Shown piece after piece: positions 26,997-35,427 of a stretch of 64,000 nucleotides of DNA. Under the pieces are notes generated by a model. It was given only the letters and a program-made list of their open reading frames with translations, searched no databases and was not told the origin of the DNA. Position 1 is the stretch's first letter, and the number at the start of each line of letters is the position of its first letter. The position numbers were made by a program, and so were the translations under genes. Source of the DNA: Planctobacterium marinum (GTDB lineage Bacteria; Pseudomonadota; Gammaproteobacteria; Enterobacterales; Alteromonadaceae); contig NZ_AP027272.1 of assembly GCF_036322805.1 (NCBI RefSeq), positions 868,001 through 932,000 on the forward strand, given 5' to 3'.

Positions 26997-27783
26997 TGTC
27001 TGTCTCCGCAGGTTGAGAAAAAATCATAGGAACATTCAGGATGGGATGAGGTTCGATGTGCATCCTGGTGTGATAAATGGGTTCGAGTAACTCGGGGGTC
27101 AGTACCGCTTGGCTCTCGTCGTGACGTAATAACTGACCTTTATGCAGAAGTATTACTTCATCGGCATACAGAGACGCAAGGTTCATATCGTGAATGGCCA
27201 CAATGGCGCTATTGCCGGTCTGCACAAAGTCTTTGGTTACCTGAAGCAGACGATGCTGATAGCGCAGATCCAATGCGGACGTGGGCTCATCCAGTAACAG
27301 CAGTTTATTGCGACAGCCTTCAGAAAAGGCATCCAGTTGCGCCAGGCAGCGAGCCATATTAACCCGCTGCAACTGTCCACCTGAGAGTTGTCCGGTATGA
27401 CGCTGTATCAACGATTGTAAATCCAGCAATTGGATTAACTGGGCCACACGCTTTTGCTTTTGAACATTAGATTCCTGGATAGCAAAGCGACCCATGGCGA
27501 TAAATTCGGGTACTTCAAAATGAAAGTTCAACGCATTTTGCTGCATCATTACCGCGCGGCTTTGGGCCAGCACTTTAGCAGGCCAATCAGACAGGGGCTT
27601 ATTTAAAAGCCTGATTTGGCCATTAAACGGCAGGCTCCCTGCAATGGCATGCAGTAGCGTTGATTTGCCTGCGCCGTTTTCACCCACCAGAGCCACCAGT
27701 TTGCCGGGCTTGATAGTGCAGCTAAGGTTACTCAGAATCTTGCTATGACCACGTGATACATTGACAGATTGTAATTGCAGCAT
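26974..27783 (-). CDS. hmuV: Heme ABC transporter ATP-binding protein
   Basis: 269-aa ABC ATPase that energises heme import. Walker A is GENGAGKSTLL (about residue 35), the signature is LSGGQLQRV, Walker B is LLLLDEPTSALDL and the switch His lies in AIHDMNLAS. The FecE/HmuV subtype is indicated by the position between the FecCD-type permease and hugZ. It starts 17 bp after the permease stop and its end overlaps hugZ. Confidence 0.93.
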   Translation of the reverse strand: MLQLQSVNVSRGHSKILSNLSCTIKPGKLVALVGENGAGKSTLLHAIAGSLPFNGQIRLLNKPLSDWPAKVLAQSRAVMMQQNALNFHFEVPEFIAMGRFAIQESNVQKQKRVAQLIQLLDLQSLIQRHTGQLSGGQLQRVNMARCLAQLDAFSEGCRNKLLLLDEPTSALDLRYQHRLLQVTKDFVQTGNSAIVAIHDMNLASLYADEVILLHKGQLLRHDESQAVLTPELLEPIYHTRMHIEPHPILNVPMIFSQPAETDNEITSTF

Positions 27784-27800
27784 GATGTCAGTCTCTCAGA

Positions 27801-28895
27801 TTAGCGCATTGCTGAGCGCAATTGGCGATGCAATAGCCAGATAAACAAGGGAGCACCCAACAAGGCTGTGACTATGCCTATGGGGAGTTCGGCAGGCAGT
27901 ACTATCACTCTGGCAACCCAGTCGGAAGCTAATATCACCAGTGCCCCAAGTAACAGGCTGACGGGCATCATGGCACGCATGTTGGTACCCACTAAAATTC
28001 GCGCCAGATGTGGTACCACCAGGCCAATAAAACCAATCAGTCCCGTAAGAGCAACTGCAGCGCCGACACCAATAGCCACAAATAGTACGATTTGATTTTT
28101 CAGGCGGGAGATGTTGATACCAGCATATTCAGCTTCGGTTTCTCCCAGCAGTAATAAGCTCATTTCTTTGCGCTTCAGCCACAACCCCACAATACAAATG
28201 AGAAACAAGGGCAGGGCGGAGAATAAAGTGCTCCATGTGGCACCAGCAAGTGAACCCATGGTCCAGTAATTGATCAGACGCAAAGAGCTGTCGTCCGCGT
28301 AAAAGCTAAACAAACCAATCAGGGCAAAAGATAAGGCGTTGATGGCAACCCCAATCAGGATCAAGGCGGTAACCTGGATGCCAGCACCACTTTGAGCGAA
28401 TCGATACACCAGCATGGTGACCAGTAAGGCGCCGCAAAATGCACCATAGGGAAGAAGCGCTTCAGCGTTAAAATTAAAATTTGGGGCAAAAGCGATGAGC
28501 GCCACTGCAACAACCGCCGCGCCAGAGCTGATACCAATCACGGATGGGTCCGCCAGTGGATTGCGACACAAAGCTTGGGTGGCCGCGCCAGTCTGTGCCA
28601 GTACAGCACCAATCAGTAATGCCAGACACAATCGCGGCAAACGAATATCCGTGACAATATTCAATTGCAGTGGCGAAAACTGTGGCCAGGCGTCAGGTGC
28701 CAACCAGGCTACGGCAAGTTTTAAATCCCAGCCCGCAGGGCCAAAGCTTAAGGACGTTATGCTGGCCATCAATACTAGTGCGCCCAAGGCCAGTAATAGC
28801 GTATGGCGCTTGTGCTGTCTCTGTTGAAAACCCACTGAAACGGTATTGCATCGCAGCAATTTAGTCTCAGAAGGACTGCTGGCAATGGAGTGCAT
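27801..28895 (-). CDS. hmuU: Heme ABC transporter permease (FecCD family)
   Basis: 364-aa inner-membrane permease with about ten helices. Conserved FecCD elements: DIRLPRLCLALLIGAVLAQT, GAATQALCRNPLADPSVIGI with SSGAA after it, and GLIGFIGLVVPHLARILVG. The ATG shares one base with the hmuT stop (TGATG), a coupled arrangement. The N-terminal ~35 residues before the first helix are longer than usual; an internal start is possible but no better ribosome site is seen. Confidence 0.92.
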   Translation of the reverse strand: MHSIASSPSETKLLRCNTVSVGFQQRQHKRHTLLLALGALVLMASITSLSFGPAGWDLKLAVAWLAPDAWPQFSPLQLNIVTDIRLPRLCLALLIGAVLAQTGAATQALCRNPLADPSVIGISSGAAVVAVALIAFAPNFNFNAEALLPYGAFCGALLVTMLVYRFAQSGAGIQVTALILIGVAINALSFALIGLFSFYADDSSLRLINYWTMGSLAGATWSTLFSALPLFLICIVGLWLKRKEMSLLLLGETEAEYAGINISRLKNQIVLFVAIGVGAAVALTGLIGFIGLVVPHLARILVGTNMRAMMPVSLLLGALVILASDWVARVIVLPAELPIGIVTALLGAPLFIWLLHRQLRSAMR

Positions 28896-29788
28896 CAGTT
28901 AACCTCTTCCCAGCGGTTAACAGCTTCGATGGCTTTTGCCAGGCGTGGGGTCATACCCAGCGACATCAAAGAATCCATAACCAAGAGACGGCATTCTTGC
29001 GCGGCGGAAAGCAATCTTAAAACTGCCGCCTGACAAAATGCTTGTCTGCCACCCATACCCCTGACCACATGCTCTGGTGCCACCAGAAAATCCGGTTGCT
29101 GTAATGCCAGTGACTCGCTGTTAAGGCCTTTAAATCCAAAGTGACTGCTGGCCAGATTTTGAATACCGTTGTAGTCAAATAATAATTGGGGAACGGTTTC
29201 CTTACCCGCCGCTATCAAACCTCTGTCTCCCGCAGATAACAAGTAAACAGCTTTGGTGTCGCTCAGTTGTTTTTTAACAGGTAGGGAAGATTGTATTTTT
29301 GTTTGTAATAACGTGGCGGCGTTTTGGCGATTGAGGTCGTCACCTAATTCGGCGATCAGTGACATTAAATCATCCACCGATTTCGGCTTAGCGTAGATAC
29401 GCACATCAACGCCAATGGCGGCAATTTGCTCTAATACCTCAGGACTACCTGCGCCTTCAAGGGCCATGAGTTTATCGGGCATAAAGGCCAGAACCCCCTC
29501 TGCGGCAAGCTCTCGGTAGTAGCCCACCATAGGCAGGTCAGTGGCGGCTGCTGGGTATTGACTGGATTGATCCACTGCAACAACGCTCTCGCCAGCACCC
29601 AAGGCGAAAACAATTTCTGTGATTGTGCCGCCCGCTGTAATGATTCTGGGGTCTGCCGCACTTTTTGGGGAGGCGGTGCTATGAGCGGAAAAACACACAA
29701 TCCATAGCAGCGCGGCAAAACGCAGCATTGATGACACTGACAGTATCTCCCGAGAGAGTGGTTTTGAGACTGGCAAACTTAAAGCCAT
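28895..29788 (-). CDS. hmuT: Heme ABC transporter periplasmic binding protein
   Basis: 297 aa from ATG 29788; the frame extends to a TTG at 29836, but ATG 29788 has AGGAAA in front. The signal peptide core is MLRFAALLWIVCFSAHSTAS. The class III binding fold follows: RIITAGGTITEIVFALGAGE, VGYYRELAAEGVLAFMPDKL, a long helix, and VRGMGGRQAFCQ near the end. It delivers heme to HmuUV. First gene of hmuT-hmuU-hmuV-hugZ on the minus strand; a Fur-box-like element at 29851-29865 lies just upstream. Confidence 0.9.
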   Translation of the reverse strand: MALSLPVSKPLSREILSVSSMLRFAALLWIVCFSAHSTASPKSAADPRIITAGGTITEIVFALGAGESVVAVDQSSQYPAAATDLPMVGYYRELAAEGVLAFMPDKLMALEGAGSPEVLEQIAAIGVDVRIYAKPKSVDDLMSLIAELGDDLNRQNAATLLQTKIQSSLPVKKQLSDTKAVYLLSAGDRGLIAAGKETVPQLLFDYNGIQNLASSHFGFKGLNSESLALQQPDFLVAPEHVVRGMGGRQAFCQAAVLRLLSAAQECRLLVMDSLMSLGMTPRLAKAIEAVNRWEEVN

Positions 29789-29850
29789 GTTGCGGTTTCC
29801 TGATGATGATGTTGCTCGACTTTTTTCAGGATACAAAATTTAAATACAAA

Positions 29851-29865
29851 TGCAAATAGTTATTA
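29851..29865 (-). promoter_or_regulatory. Putative Fur box for hmuTUV-hugZ
   Basis: TGCAAATAGTTATTA (29851-29865) matches 10 of 14 defined positions of the 7-1-7 Fur pattern TGATAAT-n-ATTATCA. It sits 63 bp upstream of the hmuT ATG. Fur with Fe2+ would repress the operon. Confidence 0.55.
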
Positions 29866-29915
29866 TTTAGATTGATATCAGGGTGGGAGTTTGTTTAGAA
29901 TTGCTCAAATCTAAA

Positions 29916-29930
29916 TGAGAACTATTATCA
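29916..29930 (+). promoter_or_regulatory. Putative Fur box for the heme receptor
   Basis: TGAGAACTATTATCA (29916-29930) matches 12 of 14 defined positions of the 7-1-7 Fur pattern. It lies 25 bp before the receptor ATG, where bound Fur would block transcription. It fits the heme-uptake content on both sides. Confidence 0.75.
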
Positions 29931-29954
29931 AAAAATAAGCGAGCACAACCCCGT

Positions 29955-32096
29955 ATGCAATCTGAACAATCCCTGTCACTTTCCAAGTCTCATACTCGTA
30001 CTAATCAAATGACTCTTATCGCAGCCGCTATTTCCGCGACGCTCTGTGTCCCCACCATGCACGTCTCTGCTGAAGAAGCCGATGCCTTTGAGGGGGAGAC
30101 TATGGTTATCTCAGGCTCTCGTATAGAACAAAAGCTAGAAGACACCGCTGGCAGTGTTTCTGTAGTTACAGCTGAAGATATTAATCAGTTTATGATGACG
30201 GATCTTAAATCCTTATTCCGTTATGAGCCGGGTATTTCCACTTCAGGCTCTGGCGCGCAGCCGCAAACACTTACCGTACGTGGTGTTGGCGGCAATCGCT
30301 TGGTATATATTAAAGACGGTAGACGCAGTAATGATGGTTACGCCGGAGGCGGTGGCTTTATTGTTGGCCGAGGCTATTTTAATACTGATACTGTGCAACA
30401 AATCGAAGTTGCCAAGGGCGCGGCATCTTCGCTTTATGGCTCCGATGGTCTTGGTGGCATTGTGGTGATCACGACTAAGGATCCAGAAGATTACCTGCAA
30501 GGCGATTCCTATTTTCTGGGAGCTGGTCTGGGTTATGATGGCGCGGCTGACGAATTGCGACTGGATTTTACTGGTGCTGTCGAAACCGGGAAATGGGCTT
30601 TAAGTGCGGCAGTATCCCATACCGATGGCAGCGAAGTGCAAAACTATCAGGAGACCTTACCGGGTTATGAGTCGTCATCGGATGCACTCCTGTTTAAAGC
30701 TGTACGGCAACTGGCAGCACAACAAAGCCTGAAGTTTACCCTTGATATATTTGAACAAGAGGTTGACCAGGTTATTATCCAAGGAGCTAATGAAACTCGA
30801 GACAGTGACCAGAGTCACGCCTTTAGCGTGGACTATCACAATGAAAATACCACGGCGCTATGGGATTCCTTAGATTTGCAGGCTTACTTTTCGCAATACG
30901 AGCAAAGAAGTGATCAGGTTTTGGCCAGCACCCGTGGTTACACTGACTACAATGATTATCGCTTCGAGCAGGATATTTGGGGGCTGCGAGCGGTATTTTC
31001 TAAATCTTTCACTTCTGGCGCTGTCTCGCATCAGCTGGTATACGGCGTTGATCACGACAAGTACGACACCTTTCGTCCGAGAATAAAAACCCGCGTTCTT
31101 AACGATGGCAGCACCGAATTCAGTGACGAGCCACAAAAAGCCTTTCCGGGAGCTGATACCAGTCTCACGGGGGTGTTTATGCAAGATAATATCAGCTGGA
31201 CAGATTCGCCATGGTCAATGGTTGTAGGTGGCCGTGTGGACTTTTTTGATATGCAGCCCAAACAAGACAGTCTTTATGACGGCGACGAATTGAAGGCCAT
31301 TGATGAGACTGCCTTTTCACCCAAAGTCGGCTTTGTTTTAGACGCTTCAGAACAAACCGCCTTGTATGTGCAATATGTGGAAGGTTTTAAAATTCCCCCT
31401 CATGATCAGGCATATCAAAGCCACGGCGTAGAGCCTGTCTATCAAATTCTGCCCAATTCAGACTTAGAATCAGAAGAAAGTCAAACACTGGAAGCTGGCG
31501 TTCGCTTTAACAATAATGATTTGGCTATGGAAATAAACGGGTTTTATAGCGAATTCGATAACTTTATTGAGTCTACCTTGATAGGTATTGAAGATACCTT
31601 TATCCCCGGCCTGTCGAAGCAGTTGTTCCAATACCAAAATATTGATCAAACCCGCATTAAAGGCATAGAAATGTCTGTGGGGCAGAATCTGAGTGCTGAG
31701 CTGGACTGGACTGTTAATCTGGCTTGGGCTGAAGGGAAAAATCAGGATACTGGTCAGGCGCTTACTTCCATCAGCCCATTGCAGGGCAACATACTCGTGA
31801 ATTACAGCTGGAATAACTGGCAGTTTAGTAACGCTATCCGCGTCGCCAAGGGGATGACCGATGTACCGCAAGACAGCGAAGGCAATGATTTAATTCGCAG
31901 TAACGGCTTTGCTGTGTGGGATATGTATGCCACCTATTATGGCGATAACTGGCAATTGAACGCCGGGGTGGAGAACCTGTTTGATAAAGAATACGTGCGC
32001 TACGAGAATATTGCCGGGTTAGCAGCGGATGCGGACACTGAACAATTCAGTGAGACAGGTCGAGCCTTTAACGTGCGCCTTAGTTATCAGTTTTAA
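29955..32096 (+). CDS. TonB-dependent heme/hemoglobin receptor
   Basis: 713-aa outer-membrane receptor that takes up heme or heme proteins with TonB energy. A signal sequence lies within the first ~40 residues. The plug domain follows: ETMVISGSRIEQKLEDTAGS (TonB box region), TLTVRGVGGNRLVYIKDGRR and YGSDGLGGIVVITTKDP. The 22-strand barrel ends in NVRLSYQF, a proper C-terminal Phe. Near residues 470-510, GFKIPPHDQAYQSHG...ILPNSDLESEES resembles the FRAP-His-NPNL region of heme receptors. It diverges from hmuTUV-hugZ and has its own Fur-like box. The start at 29955 lacks a clear ribosome site; ATG 30009 is an alternative. Confidence 0.9.
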   Translation: MQSEQSLSLSKSHTRTNQMTLIAAAISATLCVPTMHVSAEEADAFEGETMVISGSRIEQKLEDTAGSVSVVTAEDINQFMMTDLKSLFRYEPGISTSGSGAQPQTLTVRGVGGNRLVYIKDGRRSNDGYAGGGGFIVGRGYFNTDTVQQIEVAKGAASSLYGSDGLGGIVVITTKDPEDYLQGDSYFLGAGLGYDGAADELRLDFTGAVETGKWALSAAVSHTDGSEVQNYQETLPGYESSSDALLFKAVRQLAAQQSLKFTLDIFEQEVDQVIIQGANETRDSDQSHAFSVDYHNENTTALWDSLDLQAYFSQYEQRSDQVLASTRGYTDYNDYRFEQDIWGLRAVFSKSFTSGAVSHQLVYGVDHDKYDTFRPRIKTRVLNDGSTEFSDEPQKAFPGADTSLTGVFMQDNISWTDSPWSMVVGGRVDFFDMQPKQDSLYDGDELKAIDETAFSPKVGFVLDASEQTALYVQYVEGFKIPPHDQAYQSHGVEPVYQILPNSDLESEESQTLEAGVRFNNNDLAMEINGFYSEFDNFIESTLIGIEDTFIPGLSKQLFQYQNIDQTRIKGIEMSVGQNLSAELDWTVNLAWAEGKNQDTGQALTSISPLQGNILVNYSWNNWQFSNAIRVAKGMTDVPQDSEGNDLIRSNGFAVWDMYATYYGDNWQLNAGVENLFDKEYVRYENIAGLAADADTEQFSETGRAFNVRLSYQF

Positions 32097-32115
32097 ATAA
32101 ATCTCTCCATCCAGT

Positions 32116-32143
32116 AAAAAAGCTGCCTTGCGCGGCTTTTTTT
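32116..32143 (+). terminator. Intrinsic terminator after the heme receptor
   Basis: AAAAAAGCTGC and GCGGCTTTTTT pair around a CTTGC loop (one T-G wobble) and end in seven T. It lies 20 bp after the receptor stop. Confidence 0.8.
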
Positions 32144-32247
32144 GCACATACTTTCAATTAAATCGAATGATAAGGCCGTATTTTTAACATTTTTATTTAG
32201 TTTTTGCTCTGCTATCTTATCACCATTGAAAATTGTAGAGATGGCAA

Positions 32248-32787
32248 ATGCTGAAAAATAGTGACGCGCAATTTGGCCTGGTGGCCATGCTGTTCCACTG
32301 GGTAACAGCGATTGTTGTACTGGGTCTGTTTGCCGTGGGCTGGTGGATGGTTGAGCTCAACTATTACAGCGAGTGGTATCGAACTGCGCCTCATTGGCAC
32401 AAAAGTACTGGCTTGTTGTTGGCAGCTTTAGTGATTTTGCGCTTGCTGTGGAAATTGATTGATACCAAACCCAAAGCGCTCGGCCAACCTTGGGAACAAA
32501 AAGCAGCCAGTATTGCCCATGCGCTCTTGTATATATTGATGCTGGCCATTTTCTTTAGTGGTTACCTGATCTCAACTGCAGACGGTCGCGGTATTGATAT
32601 TTTTGACTGGCTAACGGTGCCGAGCTTGGGAGAGTTATTTGAAGATCAGGAAGATATCGCCGGTTTGGTGCATGAATACCTGGCCTATGCACTCATTAGT
32701 TTGGTGGTGTTGCACGCTCTGGCGGCGCTGAAACACCATTTTATAGACAAAGACGAGACACTGCGTCGTATGACGCGTCTAAAATAA
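32248..32787 (+). CDS. Cytochrome b561 family protein
   Basis: 179-aa inner-membrane di-heme cytochrome with four helices. Conserved His residues lie in FGLVAMLFHWVTAIVVLGLF, RTAPHWHKSTGLLLAALVIL, AASIAHALLYILMLAIFFSG and VHEYLAYALISLVVLHALAA, two pairs that would ligate two b hemes. The length and architecture are those of the bacterial YodB/CybB group. The gene is followed 23 bp later by a YceI protein, a very common pairing in proteobacteria suggesting a shared redox or quinone-related role. Confidence 0.93.
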   Translation: MLKNSDAQFGLVAMLFHWVTAIVVLGLFAVGWWMVELNYYSEWYRTAPHWHKSTGLLLAALVILRLLWKLIDTKPKALGQPWEQKAASIAHALLYILMLAIFFSGYLISTADGRGIDIFDWLTVPSLGELFEDQEDIAGLVHEYLAYALISLVVLHALAALKHHFIDKDETLRRMTRLK

Positions 32788-32810
32788 TTTTAAACATCGA
32801 GGATAATATT

Positions 32811-33374
32811 ATGAAAAAGACACTTGCTGCGGTTGTACTAACTGCCATGTTATCGCCCCTGGCTAACGCCGCGGACTATGTAATTGATACCAAAGGCGCT
32901 CATGCTTTCATCAATTTCAAAACCAGCCACTTGGGGTATTCCTGGTTAACGGGGCGTTTTAACGACTTTGAAGGCACCTTTAGTTATGATGCTGAGAAGC
33001 CCGAAAGTGCTAAAATCACCGTGACGATTGATACCGCGAGTATCGACTCCAACCACGCTGAGCGCGACAAGCACTTACGCAGTGATGACTTTTTAAATGT
33101 TAAAGATTTTCCAAAGGCAAAGTTTGTTAGCACCAAGATAACAGATAAAGGTGATGGACAATTAGAAGTAGCTGGTGACTTCACCTTACACGGCACCACC
33201 AAAAGTATCACCATTGACGCTGAAAAAATTGGTGAAGGAGATGATCCTTGGGGTGGCTATCGCGCTGGCTTTGCGGGTACAACTGAAATTCGCATGGCGG
33301 ATTACGGAATGAAAGAAATTTTAGGCCCCACAACCGTAATGCTGGAACTGCACGTGGAAGGTATTCGTCAATAA
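32811..33374 (+). CDS. YceI family periplasmic lipid-binding protein
   Basis: 187 aa with a signal peptide ending LANAA (about residue 20). The lipocalin-like YceI barrel shows YVIDTKGAHAFINFKTSHLG, DSNHAERDKHLRSDDFLNVK and FPKAKFVSTKI, then LHGTTKSITI. The family binds isoprenoid molecules in the periplasm; the exact role here is unknown. It is co-directional with and close to the cytochrome b561 gene, and a bidirectional hairpin terminator follows. Confidence 0.93.
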   Translation: MKKTLAAVVLTAMLSPLANAADYVIDTKGAHAFINFKTSHLGYSWLTGRFNDFEGTFSYDAEKPESAKITVTIDTASIDSNHAERDKHLRSDDFLNVKDFPKAKFVSTKITDKGDGQLEVAGDFTLHGTTKSITIDAEKIGEGDDPWGGYRAGFAGTTEIRMADYGMKEILGPTTVMLELHVEGIRQ

Positions 33375-33395
33375 GACAAAACGCCTGAAAAAGAG

Positions 33396-33419
33396 AGGGA
33401 GCTGTAAGCTCCCTTTTTT
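33396..33419. terminator. Bidirectional terminator between yceI and the acyl-CoA dehydrogenase
   Basis: AGGGAGC / GCTCCCT (33396-33402 and 33408-33414) with a TGTAA loop has a T run on the plus strand. On the minus strand the flank TCTCTTTTTC also serves. The two genes converge here. Confidence 0.85.
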
Positions 33420-33424
33420 CGTAC

Positions 33425-35176
33425 TTAGAAGTCTTCGAGGCTCAGTGCCGCTAAATCTTCACCGGAGTCACCTAATGCGGCTTTGTGCATGAGTGCCCTG
33501 GGGTAGAGTCGTTTAATATAAAAATCACAGGTTTTGGCTTTGCTACTCGCCAGTTGGTCATTACCCGTTTGGGCAGCACGGTCCTTCATACTCAACCAGC
33601 AAATAGCTAACAAGGAATAGGCGCAAAACTGCATGTAGTCATAGGCGCGACTTGCTGTGTCGAACGCATCGCCGGACATCAAGGATTCAGAACCCGCCAA
33701 CCACTGTTGCTGGATCTCTAACGCCATGTTTTTGTCTGCTTCGTTTTGAATGGCGTTGATCATGTCGCTGAATAAGGCCGCGGTATTTTGCAACATGCGA
33801 CCACCATCGCGCACCAGTTTACGGGAGATGAGATCCAGTGCCTGAATACCGTTGGTACCCTCGTAAAGCTGGGTGATACGGCTATCGCGAATGAGCTGTT
33901 CCATGCCCCATTCCTGGATGTACCCATGACCACCGAAAATTTGTACGCCATGCTGAGACACTTCTTGTCCCATATCGGTAAAGAAGGACTTGGTAATTGG
34001 TGTCAGGTAAGCCACGATAGATTCGGCTTTGGCTTGTTCTTCTTCCGTGCCAAAGCGCACTATGTCAACCTGTTTGGCATATAGCAAACCCAGAGCCCGA
34101 CTGCCTTCCGTCAACGCTTTTTGGGTGAGCAGCATACGTCTGACGTCGGGTAAATGGATGATAGCATCCGCTTTTTCATCGGGTTGCTGTACACCTTGTG
34201 GCGCTCTTGATTGTAAACGCTCTTTAGCGTAAGTAAGTGCTCCCTGATATGAGGCTTCGGCAATACCAGTACCTTGTAAGCCCACCTGGAACCTGGCGTC
34301 GTTCATCATGGTAAACATACAGGCCAAACCGCTATGAGGAGCGCCAATTAACCAACCTTTTGCTCCGTCAAAATTCATCACACAAGTGGGACAGCCATGT
34401 AGACCCATTTTGTGCTCAATACTGCCTACCGAAAGGTCATTCTCAATAGTAAATTCACCGTTGGCATCGGGTAGCATCTTGGGGACTAAAAACAAACTAA
34501 TGCCTTTTACGCCTGCTGGTGCATCCGGTAAGCGAGCCAATACCAGATGAATGATGTTATCTGTCCACTCGTGATCACCGCCCGAGATAAAAATCTTAGT
34601 GCCGGATATCTTATAGGAGCCGTCATCATTCGCTTCTGCTTTGGAAGTGAGTAAGCTTAGATCGGAACCAGCCTGAGGCTCTGTTAAATTCATGGTACCG
34701 GTCCACTCACCACTAATCAGGTTGGGCAGGTAGGTTTCCTTGAGTTCATCACTGCCGTGTTTTTCCAGCGCTAATACGGCACTTTCGGTTAAACCACAAA
34801 CCAATCGCCAACTTACATTGGCAGAGACCAGCATTTCGTGCACGGGAATGGCCACGGAATAAGGTAGTTCCTGGCCACCGTATTCTTCTGAGCCCAGCAT
34901 GGCATTCCAGCCATTTTCAATGTAGCTCTGGTAAGCTTGCGGAAATCCCTCAGCAGTGGTTACTTTACCATCTTTTAAGGTACAGCCTTGTTGATCACCG
35001 ATTTGATTTATAGGTGCAACTTCAGACTCAGCAAAGCGAGCGCCCTGAGTGATAATCTCATTAACTAAATCCGCATCAATGTCATCTTTACCAATTTGGG
35101 CATAATGTTCAGAAACATTGAGCCAATCGTGCAATAAAAATTCAAAGTCAGCCAAGGGTGCGCGGTATTCAGGCAT
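33425..35176 (-). CDS. Acyl-CoA dehydrogenase, DmdC/PF12806 type
   Basis: 583-aa FAD enzyme that introduces the 2,3-double bond in an acyl-CoA. N-terminal extension MPEYRAPLADFEFLLHDWLN; FAD/substrate stretch WTGTMNLTEPQAGSDLSLLT; KISGTKIFISGGDHEW; and the C-terminal catalytic region GHGYIQEWGMEQLIRDSRIT with QLYEGTNGIQALDL, where the Glu of YEGTN is the expected base. The last ~130 residues form the extra C-terminal domain found in 3-methylmercaptopropionyl-CoA dehydrogenases and their relatives. Sequence alone does not distinguish DmdC from a fatty acyl-CoA dehydrogenase of the same clade, and no other DMSP gene lies nearby. Confidence 0.9.
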   Translation of the reverse strand: MPEYRAPLADFEFLLHDWLNVSEHYAQIGKDDIDADLVNEIITQGARFAESEVAPINQIGDQQGCTLKDGKVTTAEGFPQAYQSYIENGWNAMLGSEEYGGQELPYSVAIPVHEMLVSANVSWRLVCGLTESAVLALEKHGSDELKETYLPNLISGEWTGTMNLTEPQAGSDLSLLTSKAEANDDGSYKISGTKIFISGGDHEWTDNIIHLVLARLPDAPAGVKGISLFLVPKMLPDANGEFTIENDLSVGSIEHKMGLHGCPTCVMNFDGAKGWLIGAPHSGLACMFTMMNDARFQVGLQGTGIAEASYQGALTYAKERLQSRAPQGVQQPDEKADAIIHLPDVRRMLLTQKALTEGSRALGLLYAKQVDIVRFGTEEEQAKAESIVAYLTPITKSFFTDMGQEVSQHGVQIFGGHGYIQEWGMEQLIRDSRITQLYEGTNGIQALDLISRKLVRDGGRMLQNTAALFSDMINAIQNEADKNMALEIQQQWLAGSESLMSGDAFDTASRAYDYMQFCAYSLLAICWLSMKDRAAQTGNDQLASSKAKTCDFYIKRLYPRALMHKAALGDSGEDLAALSLEDF

Positions 35177-35427
35177 GGAAATTCCTCGTTATTCTGTCAA
35201 GTGGTCAGAGGAGTTTGCCAGTGGTAAGTCAAAAAGTAAACGGAAATGCCAAATCCAGCGCTTAAGTTAATGAAAATGAAAAAAAAGTTGTAGAAAATTG
35301 ACTATCCGGTCGAAATACGGAGTATAAGAACTATTGGAAAAGAAACAAATCCTCTGTATCGGGTTTGTCATTTTGTGGATGGGACTCCTACAATACAAAA
35401 AGCAATTGCGCAAAAGACAGGCAATCA

